A stretch of DNA of 64,000 nt from Symsagittifera roscoffensis (lineage: Eukaryota > Xenacoelomorpha > Acoela > Convolutidae), in the NCBI RefSeq assembly GCF_963678635.1, contig NC_087070.1:47165467-47229466 (forward strand), read 5' to 3'. Position 1 is the stretch's first letter; every line of letters starts with the position of its first letter. The position numbers and the translations under genes were made by a program. Shown here in pieces: positions 1 through 15,071 of the stretch. The notes beneath the pieces are model-generated. The model was given only the letters and a program-made list of their open reading frames with translations, ran no database searches and was not told the DNA's origin.

Positions 1-3000
1 GATACTTTTGCGTGTCGTTTTTACTGCAGCTTTATAAAAAACAGTTTAGAAAAATGACATAATATTGGCGAAACAGTCTTTTTTGTTGGAGGCAGTAGTT
101 TGATACTCTGCAGAAGAAAACGATTGCAATAGTTTGGTAGTCTGGAGTACAAAAGAGCAACTCTTTTGATGAAGTTTCAAACACTTCTCAAATATCTACA
201 CCTCTGCAACAAGAAAAAGTTTCGAACCGTTTTTATCAAAAAATAACTCACTTGCCAGTCGTTTTTACTGCAGCTTTATAAAATTGACTTGTGAAATTTG
301 GTATATTTTTGATGAAAAAATCTTTTCTGTTGGAGGCAGTAGTTTGATACTCTGCAGTTATAACTATCGCAATTGTTTGGTAGTCTGGAGTGCAAAAGAG
401 CAAACCTTTCGATAAATTCCAAACTCTTCTAAATTATATGTACCTCTGAAACAAGGAAAAAATCCACTCCTTGTTATCGAAAAACAAATCCATTTCAATC
501 ACTTGTATGCCGTATGTTTTGCATTTATAGAAGATACAGGACTAAGTTTTGACATATGGTTGATGAAACAGTATATTTTATTTTGCAGAAGGCAGTAAAT
601 TGTTACTTGGAGTTTGAAATTGATGTAGTAATTTGTTACTCTGGAGAATGAAAAAGCTCGATGAAATTATGAATTTTCAACTCCTTTCAATTACCTACAT
701 CCCTCTTTCAAAATTTTCAACTCAGCGTTTTCAACCGCCAACACTGTTTCTTTTCACTTGTCAAAGTTTGACTAATGATTGATGAAACAGTGTTTTTTGT
801 TGGAGTCAGCAGTTTGGTACTCTGAAGTAAAAAATCTTTTGCAATATTTTGGTGATCTGGAGTGCGAAAGAGAAACTCTTTCGACATAGTTTAAACTCTT
901 CCCAATTATCAACACCACTCACGCAAACAACATTTTTACGTCGTTGATTTCACGCAATTAACTACACTTTATACACTTGTGTGTCAATTCTTCTACTGCA
1001 GCCATACAAAATACAGGTTTAAAGTTTGACATGTGACTGATGAAACAATTTTTTTCTGTTGGAGACAGTAATTTGATATTTGATACTCTATAGGTAAAAA
1101 CTATTGCAAACGTTCGGTAACTTGGAGTACAAAAGAGCAAATTTTTCGATAAAGTTTCAAATCCTTCCATTAAAATCTACACATCTGTAACAAGAAAAAG
1201 TTTCGACAAATTTTTAGCAAACAAACAACTCCAATTCATTCACTTGCATGTCGTTTTTTCTGCATTTATATAAGAAACAGGTTTAAAGTTTGACATGTGA
1301 CTGATGAAACTTATCTACAACCCAATTTTAAAATATTTCAACTCAGTATTTTTAACCAGCAACTCTGTTTTCTACTTTTTGTCAATTTTTTCCACAGAAC
1401 TTCATAGGATACACGGTCAAAGTGATCGATGAAACAATGTCTTTTGCTCAAGGCTGTAGTTTGATGCCCTGAAAAAGCAATCTATTTTGGTAAAGTAGTT
1501 CTCCGGAGAACAAAAGCGAACAGATAGCGAAGAAGTTTCAACTATTCTCAAATACCTCTGATTTGAAAAACGTTTCAATTCAAATTTTTCATGAAGCAAC
1601 TCTGTTTTATCAAGAGTTTTTTTCTGCATATATTTAGGATACAGGGTCAATATGTAATATTTGATTGGTTAAACAGTATTTAAAGTTGGATGCAGCAATG
1701 GACACTCCAGTTAGTTTTAGTAGCAATACGGAATCTAGTTCAATAAGATTGTTTTTGGAGCATCATATGGCAAATCGAACAATGAACTTTGAATTCTTCT
1801 CAAGTACCTACAGCCCTGAAATACAAACTATTCAACTCAATGTTTTCAACAAAAATTATGCCTTAATCAATTATATGGCGGTTTTTTCTGTAACTAAACA
1901 GGATACAGGTTTATAAGTTAACAAATGAGTGATAAAACAGTATGCTCTGCTGGAAGCAGTAAAGTGATACTCAAGGGGAAGAATCTAGTGCAACCGTTTC
2001 GACCTCTGGAGTACAGAAGAGCAACTTTTACGATGAAATCTTTACTCTCTCTATTTATCTATAACCCTGATACAAGAAAATCTTTCAAGTCATCGTTTTC
2101 AAAAATCAACTCGATATCATTCACCAGTATAAGGTTTTTTTTCTGCGGCTATAATTTAGTTAGGGTTAGTTTTTGATTTAGTTTTCTTGAAACGGAATCT
2201 TTCCTTGGAGTCAGTATGTTGATAATTTGGATTTTAATTATGTTGCTTTAGTTTGTTGCTCTGGAGTGCAAAAAATCAACTTTTTGATGAAAATATAAAT
2301 CTTCCTTAATAACTACATCATCGATTTAAAAGTGTTTTCAACTCGTTGTTTTCAACAAGAATTCATTTTCATTCATTTGTATGTTGTACTCATTTTGCAG
2401 CAATATAAGTTACCGGGTCAAACTGTGATATATGATTGAAGAAACAGTAGCTTTTGTTGGAGGCGGTAGTTTGATACTCTGATTTAGAAGTTTTCGCAGT
2501 AATTTAGTACTCTCGATGAAGTCTCAACTCTTGCTAAGCATCACTAGCCCTGATTTGAAAAAAAAACCACATCACTGTTTAATTTACTTTACAATTTTTT
2601 AATTTCACTTTTTGTTGTATATTTTCTGCAAAAACATAAGATACAAATTTGAAACTTGACAATGACTGACCAAACAGTATCTTCTGTTGGAGGCAGTAGT
2701 TTCATACATTGAATTAGGAAACAATTAGAGAAACTTGGTAATCTGGAGTACAAAATAGCAATTCTTTCGATGAAAAAATGAACTTCTCTCAAATATCTAC
2801 ACCCCTTGTGTACAAAACTTTCCAGTCATTGCTTACAACGAATGTTTTTTCTTTCACTTGAACTTTTTCTGCATTCATATAAAAACGGTCTACAATTTAT
2901 CATTTTAGTGATGAAACACTAACCTCTGTTTGATACTCTGAAGCTCTAGGTAGTAGTTTGATATTCTGAAGTAAGAATCTATTGCAAGGGTTTGGTCTTT

Positions 3001-6000
3001 CATACTTACTCCAGAGAACCAAACCCTTGCAATAGATTCTAACTTCAATCTTGAGACGTAGTTTCAAACTTTCCTAAAATCTACACTCCTCATGCAAGAA
3101 AAAGTTTCAAGACATTAGTTTCACTTTTTTACAACAGTTTATACAGCTGCCTGTCGTTTTTACTGCAGCTATATAAAAAAAATTTTAAAATTTGACATAA
3201 TATCGATGAAACAATCTTTTCTATTGGAGTCAGTAGTTTGATACTCTACAAAAGAAAGTTAACGCAATAGTTTGGTAGTCTGTAGCACAAAAGACCAGCT
3301 GCTGGGATAAAGTTTCAACTCTTCCCTAAAGTCAACACCCCTGATACAAGAAAATTTTTCAACTCATTGTTCTCAACAAATATCTCATTTTAATTTAATT
3401 TGCTTATTTTTTGCAATTGTATAAGATACAAGTTTAAAACCTGACATTTGATTGACGGAACAGTATACTCTGTAGGAGGTAGTTTTTTTAAACTGAGAGT
3501 TTGAATTTATTACAGTTTTTTTTGCAGTGGAGTAAAAAAAGCAACTCTTTTGATGAAGTTGTGAAGTTTCTAATCCTCACAGTTACCTACATATTTTATT
3601 TAAAAGAACTCAATGGAGTTTTTTTAACAAGAAACTCAGATTTATTCACTTATATATTGTTTTCTTGTGGAAATTCATAAGCTTTAGTGCCCAAGTTTGA
3701 CTTATGGTTGATAAAACATTGTCTTTTCTTGGATGCAGTAGTTTGATGCTCTGAAAGAGTAATCAATTGCGATTATTTTTTTCTCTGGAAAATGAAATAA
3801 TAAAATTGGCGATGAAATTCAACTTTTGTCATAAGTCTAAGCCTCTGAATTGAAAAACGTTTCAATTCATTGTTTCCAACAAGCAACTCTGTTTTATCAA
3901 GAGTTAACTTTTTCTGCATTCATTTAAGATAAAGGGTAAAATTTTAATATTTGACTGATTAAACAAAATTTCATGTTAGAAGCAGCAATAAGACTTGCGG
4001 AATTTACTTGAAAAAATAGTTTTTTGGAGTAATAAACCGCAGATCGAACTATGATTTTTGAACTCTTCTCAAATATCTACACTCCTAAAACACAAAAAAA
4101 TCAACTCATTTTTTTCAAAAAACAATTATGTTATATTCAATGGTATGTTCAATCGTTTTTTATGCTAATATATATTATTTACAGGTTTAAAGATCATTAT
4201 ATGGCTAATGAAACAGTAAAATCTGTTGGAGGCAGTAGTTTGGAAGTCTGAGGTATGAATATTTTGCGATAGTTTGGTTTTCTGGAGTGCTGAAAAAAGC
4301 AACTATGCCGATATACTTTCAAATGTTCCCAAACATCTACACCCCTCATACAAAAAAATTTCACTCTTTTTTCTCAAGAAGTAACCTTTTAATTTAATTT
4401 TTTGTTGTTTTTTTTCTGCAAAAACATAAGATACAAATTTAAAACTTGACAAATGACTGACGAAACAGTATCTTCTGTTGGAGGCAGTAGTTTGATAAAT
4501 TGAATAAAAAAAAACAATTGGAAAAATTTGGTAATGTGGAGTACAAAATAGTAATTTTTTCAATGAAAATCGAACTCCTCTTAAATATCTACACCCCTGA
4601 TGTACAAAACTTTTAAGTCATTGTTTACATCGAATGTTTTTTTACTTGCTTTCATCTGAAAAACGGGTTACAATTTAACTTTTTATTGATGAAACATTAA
4701 CCTCTGTTTTATACTCTGACGCTCTAGGCAGTATTTTGATATTCTGAATTAGGAATTCAATGAAATTTTTTGTTTCTCTGGAGTACGTACGAAAGAGCAA
4801 CTCTTTCGACGTAGTTTCAAACTTTCCCTAATATCTACACTCCTGATGCAAGCCAAAATTTCAACAATCCTGATGCAAGATAATTTCACCTATTTAACAA
4901 CAATTTATACAGTTGCGTGTGGTTTTTACTGCAGCTATGTAAGAAACGTTTTCAAATTTTGACATATCATCGATGAAACAATCTTTTCTGTTGGAGTCAG
5001 TAGTTTGATACTTTGCAGTAGAAAGTAATCGCAATAGTTTGGTAGTCTGTAGCACAAAAGACCAGCTGCTGGGGTAAAATTTCAACTCTTCCCTAAAGTC
5101 AACACCCCTGATACAAGAAAATAATTTAACTCATCGTTCGCAACAAACAACTCATTTTAATTTATTTTGTTTCTTTTTTTTTGCAAATGTATAAGATACA
5201 AGTTTAAAGTTTGGCATATGATTGACGAAACAGTATTCTATGTTAGATGCGGTAGTTAATACTCTAGAGTAACAGTCTATTGCAATAGTTTGGTGTTCTG
5301 TACTTTGAAAGAGCACCTCTTTCGATAAAGTTTCAACTCCTTCCAAACATCCAATCTCTGACAGAGTTTCGAATCATTGTTATCAAACAAACAACTCTAA
5401 TCTGCAGATAAGAAGATACAGCGTTCGCGTTATAAATTGAAACATGGTCGGAGAAACGCAGTAGTTCTGATCGAGGCAGTAGTTTGACGCTCTGAAGTAA
5501 CGTTTTGTTTCAGTATTTTGTTAATTTGGGTACAAAACAGCAAAGCTGTCGACAAAGTCTCAACTTCTCTCAACTATCTACAACCCTGGTCTACAAAAAA
5601 ATCGACTAATTGTTGCCAACAAACAATTCTGTTTTCTTGACTTGTTGGTCGTTTTTTTCTCACGCAAGCAACATTTTCACGTCGTTGATTTAACGCAATT
5701 AACTACACTTTATACACTTGTGTGTCGATTTTACTGCAGCTATATAAAATACAGTTTTAAAGTTTGACATAATATCGATGAAACAATTTTTTCTGCTAGG
5801 GATAGTAATTTGATACTCCACAGGCAAAAACTATTGCAAAAGTTTGGTAACTTGGAGTACAAAAGATCAAACTTTTCGATTAAGTTTCAAACCCTTCCAT
5901 TAATATCTACACATCTTTAACAAGAAAACGTTTGGACAACTTTTTAGCAAACAAACAACTCCAATTCATTCACTTGCATGTCGGTCTTTCTGCATTTATA

Positions 6001-9000
6001 TACGAAACAGGTTTAAAAATGGACATGTGATTGATGAAACTTATCTACAACCCTCATTTAAAATATTTCAACTCAGTATTTTTAACCAGCAACTCTGTTT
6101 TCTACTTTTTGTCATTTTTTCTCCACAGAACTTCATAGGATACACGGTCAAAGTGATCAATGAAACAATGTCTTTTGCTCAAGGCTGAAGTTTGATGCCC
6201 TGAAAAAGCAATCTATTTCGGTAAAGTAGTTCTCCGGAGAACAAAAGCGAAAAGATATCGAAAAAGTTTCAACTATTCTCAAATACCTCTGATTTGAAAA
6301 AAGTTTCAATTTAAAATTTTCAAGAAGCAACTCTGTTTTATCAAGAGTTTTTTTTCTGCATTTATTTAGGATACAGGGTCAATACATAATATTCCATTGG
6401 TTAAACATTATCTAAAGTTGGATGCAGGAATTGACACTCAAGTTAGTTTTAGTAGCAAAACGGAATCTACTTAAAATACAGTTTTAAAATCTGGTTTATT
6501 ATTGATGAAACAATCTTTTCTTTTGGAGGCAGTAGTTTGATACTCTGCAGCAGAAACTATTGCAATTATTTAGTAGTCCGGAGTATAAGAAAATAAATTT
6601 TTTGATGAATCTTCAAATATTTTGGAAATATCTACACCATTGAAAAAAGAAAAAATTTCGACCCAGTGTTTCCAAGTAAACAATTGCGTTTTACTGACTT
6701 GCATGTCTTTTTTTTCTGCATTTATAGAAGAAACAGGTTTAAAATTTGACATATGAATGATGAAATAGTTTATTCTCTAGAAGAAGATGCAGAAAATTGA
6801 TGCTTAGAAATTAAATTTATTGCTGTATTTTGTTACTCTGGATACTTTTTCAGTTACTTGTTACTTTTTTGCTGAATTTATGATGTTTCACTTCCTTCCA
6901 GTAACCTGTACCCCTCTTCTAAATTTATCAACTCATTGTTTTCAACAAACGGTTCTGTTTTTTTTCCAGTTGCATGTCGTTTCTTTCTGCAACTAAATAG
7001 GATACAAATTTAAAAAATAGCAAATGATTATTGAAACAGTATGCTCTGTTGGCGGCAGAATTGTGATACTCTAAGGGAAGAATCTATTGCAATATTTCGT
7101 TTTATGGAACTCAAAATTGCATTTCTTACAATGAAGTCTTATCTCTTCCCATTTATATACAAATCTGATACAAGAAAAACTTTCAACTCACTGTTTTCAA
7201 AAATCAACTCGATTTTATTTACTTGTATAACGTTTTTTCTTCAGCTATACATAAGACATGGTTAGTATTTCAGTTAAGTTAGATGAAACTGCATCTATTG
7301 TTGGAAGCTGTAGGTTGGTACTCTGGAGTAAAAATCTATTGCGTTAGTTTGATAGTCTGGAGTACAAAAGAGCAACTATTTTGCAGCAATTTTAAAATTT
7401 CCCAAATATCTATAACCCTGATACAAGCAAAGGTTTCAGTTCATTGATTTCACACAATTACTGTATTTCATTCATTTGCTTGTCAATATTTTTTTGTTTG
7501 AGGCAGTAGTTCGATACTTTGTAGTAAAAATCTATTGCATTAATTTGGTAACCTGGAGTATCGATGCAATCGATGCAGTTTCAACAGTGCCAAAGTATCT
7601 ACACCTTTGATCCAAGTAAAATATTCAAATCTTTGATTTCATACAATTAACTTTTTTTTTTCACTTGCGGGTAATTTTTTCTGCAGCTAATTAAGATAGG
7701 GGTTTAAAAATTTACATATGTTTGATGAACAACGTTTTCTGTTGGAGGAAGTACTCTGATACTTTGGAGTAATAATTTTTTGCAATAGTTTGGTGGTTTG
7801 GAGTACAAAAGTACAATTCTTACGTCGAAGTCTTAAATCTCCCCATTTATCTACGTTCTGATGCAAGAAATAGTTTCAAGTCGTTAATTTCACACAATTA
7901 ACTACAATTTATACAGTTGCGTGTCGTTTTTACTGCAGCTATTTATGATACAATTTTAAAGTTTGACATATTGTTATTGAAACAATCTTTTCTGTTGGAG
8001 TCAGTAGTTTGATACTCTGCTGCAGAAAACTATCGCAATGGTTTGGTAGTCTGAATGATAAACTCCTACGGTGAAGTCTTAATTCGTTCCATATATCGAG
8101 AATCCTGATACAAAAAAATCTTTCAGCTCATTTTTTTTCCAAATTCGACTCAATTTTTTAAACTGTATAACGTTTTTTCTGCAGCTACACATTATAAAGA
8201 ATTAGTATTCGATTTAGGTTTGATGAAACTTTATCTTTTGTTGGAGACAGTAGGATGATACTCTGGGATAAAAATCAATTGCTTTAGTTTGGTAGTCTGG
8301 AGTACAAAAGAGCAACTCTTTCGACATGTTTTTAACTCTTCTCTTATTTCTAAACCCCTGATGCAAGAAAAAGTTTCAAGTCCCTAATTTCACACGTTTA
8401 ACTTTCATTGATACTTTTGCGTGTCGTTTTTACTGCAGCTTTATAAAAAACAGTTTCAAAAAATGACATAATATTGGCGAAATAGTCTTTTTTGTTGGAG
8501 GCAGTAGTTTGATACTCTGCAGAAGAAAACGATTGCAATAGTTTGGTAGTCTGGAGTACAAAAGAGCAACTCTTTCGATGAAGTTTCAAACACTTCTCAA
8601 ATATCTACACCTCTGCAACAAGAAAAAGTTTCGAACCGTTTTTATCAAAAAATAACTCACTTGCGTGTCGTTTTTACTGCAGCTGTATAGAAATGATTTG
8701 TGAAATTTGGTATATTTTGATGAAAAAATCTTTTCAGTTGGAGGCAGTAGTTTGATACTCTGCATTTGAAAACTATTGCAATATTTTGGTAGTCTGGAGT
8801 GCAAAAGAGCAAATCTTTCGATAAATTCCAAACTCTTCTAAAATATATGTACCTCTGAAACCAGAAAAAAATCCACTCATTGTTATCGAAAAACAAATCC
8901 ATTTCAATCTTTTGTATGCCGTATGTTCTGCATTTATAGAAGATACAGGACTAAGTTTTGACATACGTTGATGAAACAGTATATTCTGCAGGAGGCAGTA

Positions 9001-10728
9001 AATTGTTGCTTGGAGTTTGAAATTGATGTAGTTATTTGTTACTCTGGAGTATGAAAAAGCTCCAGGATGAAGTTATGAATTTTCGACTCCTTTTAAATAC
9101 CTAAAATATTTCAAAATTTTCAATTCAGTGTTTTCAACCACCAAAACTGTTTCTTTTCACTTGTCAAAGTTTGACTTATGATTGATGAAACAGTGTTTTT
9201 TGTTGGAGTCAGCAGTTTGGTACTCTGAAGTAAAAAATCTTTTGCAATAATTTGGTGATCTGGAGTGCGAAAGAGAAACTCTTTCGACATAGTTTAAACT
9301 CTTCCCAATTATCAACACCACTCACGCAAGCAACATTTTTACGTCGTTGATTTCACGCAATTAACTACACTTTATACACTTGTGTGTCGATTCTACTGCA
9401 GCCATACAAAATACAGGTTTAAAGTTTGACATGTGACTGATGAAACTTATCTACAACCCAATTTTAAAATATTTAAACTCAGTATTTTTAACCAGCAACT
9501 CTGTTTTCTACTTTTTGTCATTTTTTTCCACAGAACTTCATAGGATACACGGTCAAAGTATGATCGATGAAACAATGCTTTTTGCTCAAGGCTGTAGTTT
9601 GATGCCCTGAAAAAGCAATCTATTTTGGTAAAGTAGTTCTCCGGAGAACGAAATCGAACAGATAGCGAAGAAGTTTCAACTATTCTCAAATACCTCTGAT
9701 TTGAAAAACGTTTCAATTCAAATTTTTCATGAAGCAACTCTGTTTTATCAAGAGTTTTTTTCTGCATTTATTTAGGATACAGGGTCAATATATAATACTT
9801 GATTGGTTAACAGTATTTAAAGTTGGATGCAGCAATGGACACTCCATTTAATTTTAGTAGCAATACGGAATCTAGTTCAGTAAGATTGTTTTTGGAGCAT
9901 CATATGGCAAATCGAACAATGAACTTTGAATTCTTCTCAGGTACTTACAGCCCTGAAATACAAACATTTCAACTCAATGTTTTCAACAAAAATTATGCTT
10001 TAATCAATTATATGCCGGTTTTTTCTGTAACTAAACAGGATACAGGTTTTTAATTTAACATATGAGTGATAAAAGCAGTATGCGCTGCTGGAAGCAGTAA
10101 AGTGATACTCTAGGGGAAGAATCTAGTGCAACCGTTTCGACCTCTGGAGTACAGAAGAGCAACTTTTACGATGAAGTTTTTACTCTCTCTATTTATCAAC
10201 AACCCTGATACAAGAAAATCTTTCAAGTCATCGTTTTCAAAAATCAACTCGATATCATTCACCTGTATAAGGTTTTTTTTTCTGCAGCTATACTTTAGAT
10301 AGGGTTAGTTTTTGATTTAGTTTTATTAAAACGGAATCTTTCCTTGGAGGCAGTATGTTGATAATGTGGATTTTAATTATGTTGCTTTAGTTTGTTACTC
10401 TGGAGTGCAAAAAATCAACTTTTTGATGAAATTATAAATCTTCCTTAATAACTACATCATCGATTTAAAACATGTTTTCAACTCGTTGTTTTCAACAAGA
10501 ATTCATTTTCATTCATTTGTATGTTGTACTCATTTTGCAGCAATATAAGTTACCGGGTCAAACTGTGATATATGATTGAAGAAACAGTAGCTTTTGTTGG
10601 AGGCGGTAGTTTGATACTCTGATTTAGAAGTTTTCGCAGTAATTTAGTACTCTCGATGAAGTCTCAACTCTTGCTAAGCATCACTAGCCCTGATTTGAAA
10701 AAAAAACCACATCACTGTTTTCAACAAG
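1..10728. repeat. Satellite array, block 1
   Basis: The block consists of head-to-tail degenerate monomers of about 235-265 bp. Landmarks recur in the same order in each monomer: a TATGTCGTTTTT..CTGCA stretch, GATACAGGTTTAAAGTTTGA, TGATGAAACAGT, GTTGGAGGCAGTAGTTTGAT, ATTGCAATAGTTTGGT, TCTGGAGTACAAAAGAGCAA, TCAAATATCTACACCCCTGA and AGAAAAAGTTTCAACTCATT. Monomers differ from their neighbours but match distant ones: position 1 onward matches 8,410 onward. Short ORFs here (60-110 codons) are chance frames of the repeat and I do not call them genes. Confidence 0.93.
2974..3040. repeat. Fold-back hairpin in satellite, copy 1
   Basis: The arms 2974-2996 and 3018-3040 are perfect 23-bp reverse complements (core AATCTATTGCAAGGGTTTGG) around a 21-nt spacer. 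With one mismatch the match extends further outward into GAAGT/ACTTC. The right arm is a piece of the satellite monomer in inverted orientation, so the hairpin arose by a local inversion or fold-back of a monomer end. Confidence 0.9.
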
Positions 10729-11069
10729 CAATACTGTTTTGTTCACTTGTATGTCGTTTTTTTTCTGCAAATATGTAAGATACGAGCCCTGAGACCCCCA
10801 TTTTTTAGCTCAAAATAGGGGTCTTCCGCATCGATCAGTAGCTGCTGCAGCTCAACCAAGGGTCGCGCAAGCTCATCTAAGGTAGTTCTTAGAACAATTT
10901 TTCACGAGGAAGCGAATGGGCTTATCGCGGAAGCTCTACAAGCAAGCTTTGTTAACTTTCAAGCCAACTGAAGCAACTTCGACAGTTTTGGACCTCATTT
11001 TGAGCTTGTTTACGGCTCGTATCTTACATATTTGCAGAAAACGATATACGAGTGAACAAAACAGTATTG
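10729..11069. repeat. Inverted-repeat insertion in satellite, copy 1
   Basis: Left arm 10729-10787 and right arm 11015-11069 are near-perfect reverse complements (roughly 55 bp, starting CAATACTGTTTTGTTCACT). They enclose a 227-bp core unlike the satellite. The arms are satellite sequence; the core starts with a small hairpin (GACCCCCATTTT..AAAATAGGGGTC). A related copy lies at 19,651-20,040. The plus-strand ORF at 10916-11104 inside it is not conserved in that copy and is not called. Confidence 0.85.
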
Positions 11070-14000
11070 TTTATTTAAACAGTAAGTTCTGTTGGAAGCA
11101 GTAGTTTGAAAATCTGATAGATGAATATTTTGCAATAGTTTGGTTTTATGGAGTACGTGGGAAAGAGCAGCTATGTCGATAATATTTCAAATATTCCCGT
11201 ATATCTACACCCCTGATACAACAAAAAAACTCAACTCTTTGTTCTCAAGAAGCAATTTTTTAATTTGATTTTTTGTTGTATATTTTCTGCAAAAACATAA
11301 GATAGAAATTTGAAATTGACAATGACTGACCAAACAGTATCTTCTGTTGGAGGCACTAGTTTCATACATTGAAATAGGAAACAATTGGAGAAACTTGGTA
11401 ATCTGGAGTACAAAATAGCAATTCTATCGATGAAAAAATGAACTTCTCTCAAATATCTACACCCGTGATGTACAAAACTTTCCAGTCATTGCTTACAACG
11501 AATGTTTTTTCTTTCACTTGAACTTTTGCTGCATTCATTTAAAAACGGTCTACAATTTAACATTTTAGTGATGAAACACTAACCTCTGTTTGATACTCTG
11601 AAGCTCTAGGTAGTAGTTTGATATTCTGAAGTAAGAATCTATTGCAAGGGTTTGGTCTTTCATACTTACTCCAGAGAACCAAACCCTTGCAATAGATTCT
11701 AACTTCAATCTTGAGACGTAGTTTCAAACTTTCCTAAAATCTACACTCCTCATGCAAGAAAAAGTTTCAAGACATTAGTTTCACTTTTTTACAACAGTTT
11801 ATACAGCTGCCTGTCGTTTTTACTGCAGCTATATAAAAAAAGTTTTAAAATTTGACATAATATCGATGAAACAATCTTTTCTATTGGAGTCAGTAGTTTG
11901 ATACTCTACAATAGAAAGTTATCGCAATAGTTTGGTAGTCTGTAGCACAAAAGACCAGCTGCTGGGATAAAATTTCAACTCTTCCCTAAAGTCAACACTT
12001 CTGATACAAGAAAATTTTTCAATTCATTGTTCTCAACAAATATCTCATTTTAATTTAATTTGTTTATCTTTTTGCAAATGTATAAGATATAAGTTTAAAA
12101 CTTGACATTTGATTGACGGAACAGTATACTCTGTAGGAGGCAGTTATTTTTTACTGAGAGTTTGAATTTATTACAGTTTTTTGCAGTGGAGTATGAAAAG
12201 CAACTCTTTTGATTAAAATGTTGAAGTTTCTAATCCTTACAATTACCTACATATCTTATTTTAAAGAATTCAATGGACTTTTTTTTAACAAGAAACTCAG
12301 ATTTATTCACTTCTATATTTTTTTCTTGTGGAAATTCATAAGCTTTAGTGCCCAAGTTTGACATATGATTGATGAAACATTGTTGGATGCAGTAGTTTGA
12401 TGCTCTGAAAGAGGAATCAATTGCGATTATTTATTTCTCTGGAAAACGAAATGAAAAAATTGACGATGTAATTTAACTTTTGTCAAACATCTACACCTCT
12501 GAATTGAAAAACGTTTCAATTCATTGTTTCCAAAAAGCAACTCTGTTCTATCAAGAGTTAACTATTTCTGCATTCATTTAGGACATAGGGTAAAATTTTA
12601 ATATTTGAATGGTTAAACAAAATTTCATGTTAGAAGCAGCAATAAGACTCTCGGAATCTACTTGAAAAAATAGTTTTTTGGATTAATAAAACGCAGATTG
12701 AACAATGAACTTTGAACTTTTCTCAATTATCTACACTCCTAAAACACAAAAAATTCGACTCATTTTTTTCAAAAAACAATTATGTTACATTCAATGGTAT
12801 GTTCAATCGTTTTTTATGCAAATATATATTATTTACAGGTTTAAAATTCCCTATATGGTTAATGAAACAGTAAAATCTGTTGGAGGCAGTAGTTTGGAAG
12901 TCTGAGGTATGAATATTTTGCGATAGTTTGGTTTTCTGGAGTGCTGAAAAAAGCAACAATGTCGATAAATTTTCAAATGTTCCCAAACCTCTACACCCCT
13001 CATACAAAAAAGTTTCAACTCTTTTTTCTCAAGAAGCAACCTTTTATTTTAATTTTTTGTTGTTTTTTTTTCCGCAGAAACATAAGATACAAATTTAAAA
13101 CTTGACAAATGACTGAAGAAACCGTATCTTCTGTTGGAGGCAGTAGTTTGATACATTGAATAAAGAAACAATTGGTAAAGTTTGGTAATCTAGAGTACAA
13201 AATAGCAATTCTTTCAATGAAAATCGAACTCCTCTTAAATATCTACACCCCTTATGTACAAAACTATTAAGTCATTGTTTACATCGAATGTTTTTTTTCA
13301 CTTGCTTTCATCTGAAAAACGGGTTACAATTTAACTTTTTATTGATGAAACATTAACCTCTATTTTATACTCTGACACTCTAGGAAGTATTTTGATATTC
13401 TGAAATAGGAATTCAATGAAATCGTTTGGTTCTCTCGAGTACGTACAAAAAGAGCATCTCTTTCGACGTAGTTTCAAACCTTCCCTAATATCTTCACTCC
13501 TGATGCAAGCCAAAATTTCACCACTCCTGATGCAAGTTAATTTCACCTATTTAACAACAATTTATAAAGTTGCGTGTCGTTTTTACTGCAGCTATGTAAA
13601 AAATGTTTTCAAATTTTGACATATGATCGATGAAACAATCTTTTCTGTTGGAGTCAGTAGTTTGATACTTTGCAGTAGAAAGTAATCGCAATAGTTTGGT
13701 ACTCTGTAATACAAAAGGCCAACATCTGGTATGAATCTTCAACTTTTCCCAAATGTCTACACCACTCCTGATACAAGAGAATAATTTAACTCATTGTTCG
13801 CAACAAACAACTCATTTTAATTTATTTTGTTTCTTTTTTTTGCAAATGTATAAGATAAAATTTGGCATATGATTGACGGAACAGTATTCTATGTTAGATG
13901 CGGTAGTTAATACTCTAGAGTAACAGTCTATTGCAATAGTTTGGTGTTCTGTACTTTGAAAGAGCACCTCTTTCGATGAAGTTTCAACTCCTGCAAACAT

Positions 14001-14558
14001 CCAATCTCTGATAGAGTTTCGAATCATTGTTATCAAACAAACAACTCTAATCTGCAGATAAGAAGATACAGCGTTCGCGTTATAAATTGAAACATGATCG
14101 GAGAAACGCAGTAATTCTGATTGAAGCAGTAGTTTGACGCTCTGAACTAAAGTTTTGTTGCAGTATTTTGTTAACTCGTGTACAAAACAGCAAAACTGTC
14201 GACAAAGTTTCAACTTCTCTCAACTATCTACAACCCTGGTCTACAAAAATTTCAACTTATTGTTGCCAACAAACAATTCTGTTTTCCTGACTTGTAAGTC
14301 GTTTTTTTTCTGCATCTACATACCATACAGAGATAAAATTTGACATGTGATTGATGAAACACACTCTTTTGATTTAGGCAGTAAAATGATTCCCTTGAGT
14401 AGGAACCTAATGCAAAAGTATTGTACTCTGGATGACGAAACGGCATTTTTTCGGGTAAAAATTCAGGTCTTCTCAAATATGTACTCCCCTGATGGAGGAA
14501 AAAATTTCAACTCATTGTTGCATGGAAAGTTTCCAACAATTGTTTTCATTTTCTAAAT
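11070..14558. repeat. Satellite array, block 2
   Basis: Continuation of the monomer array. The stretch 11,231-13,000 is a diverged copy of 2,589-4,560. The stretch 13,015-14,556 is matched again at about 26,050-27,594. No convincing gene. Confidence 0.92.
11634..11700. repeat. Fold-back hairpin in satellite, copy 2
   Basis: Same hairpin as at 2974-3040: perfect 23-bp arms (11634-11656 and 11678-11700) with a 21-nt spacer. Confidence 0.9.
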
Positions 14559-14679
14559 TTTTTGACTTTCTTCTGCTATACATTCTGAAATACCTCATTC
14601 GCACGTCTCCTTCGAGGTTTATTTTGACATCTTCACATGATTTATTGCTTGAATCTTTCCTTCCTCTCCGTTTCTAGTC
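14559..14679. repeat. Truncated copy of the non-satellite segment
   Basis: About 120 bp starting TTTTTGACTTTCTTCTG matches the beginning of the longer segments at 17,699, 22,230 and 27,597. It stops at GTTTCTAG, where the satellite resumes. Confidence 0.8.
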
Positions 14680-15004
14680 AAACTGTGATATATGATTGAA
14701 GAAACAGTATCTTCTTATGGAGGCAGTAGTTTCATACATTGAATTAGGAAACACTTGGAGAAACTTGGTAATCTGGAGTACAAAATAGCAATTCTTTCGA
14801 TGAAAAAATGAACTTCTCGCAAATATCTACACCCCTGATGTACAAAACTTTCCAGTCATTGCTTACAACGAATATTTTTTTCTTTCACTTGAACTTTTTC
14901 TGCATTCATATAAAAACGGTCTACAGTTTAACATTTTAGTGATGAAACACTAACCTCTGTTTGATACTCTGAAGCTCTAGGTAGTAGTTTGATATTCTGA
15001 AGTA

Positions 15005-15071
15005 AGAATCTATTGCAAGGGTTTGGTCTTTCATACGTACTCCAGAGAACCAAACCCTTGCAATAGATTCT
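15005..15071. repeat. Fold-back hairpin in satellite, copy 3
   Basis: Same 23-bp arms around a 21-nt spacer; only the spacer differs (one base change against copies 1 and 2). Confidence 0.9.
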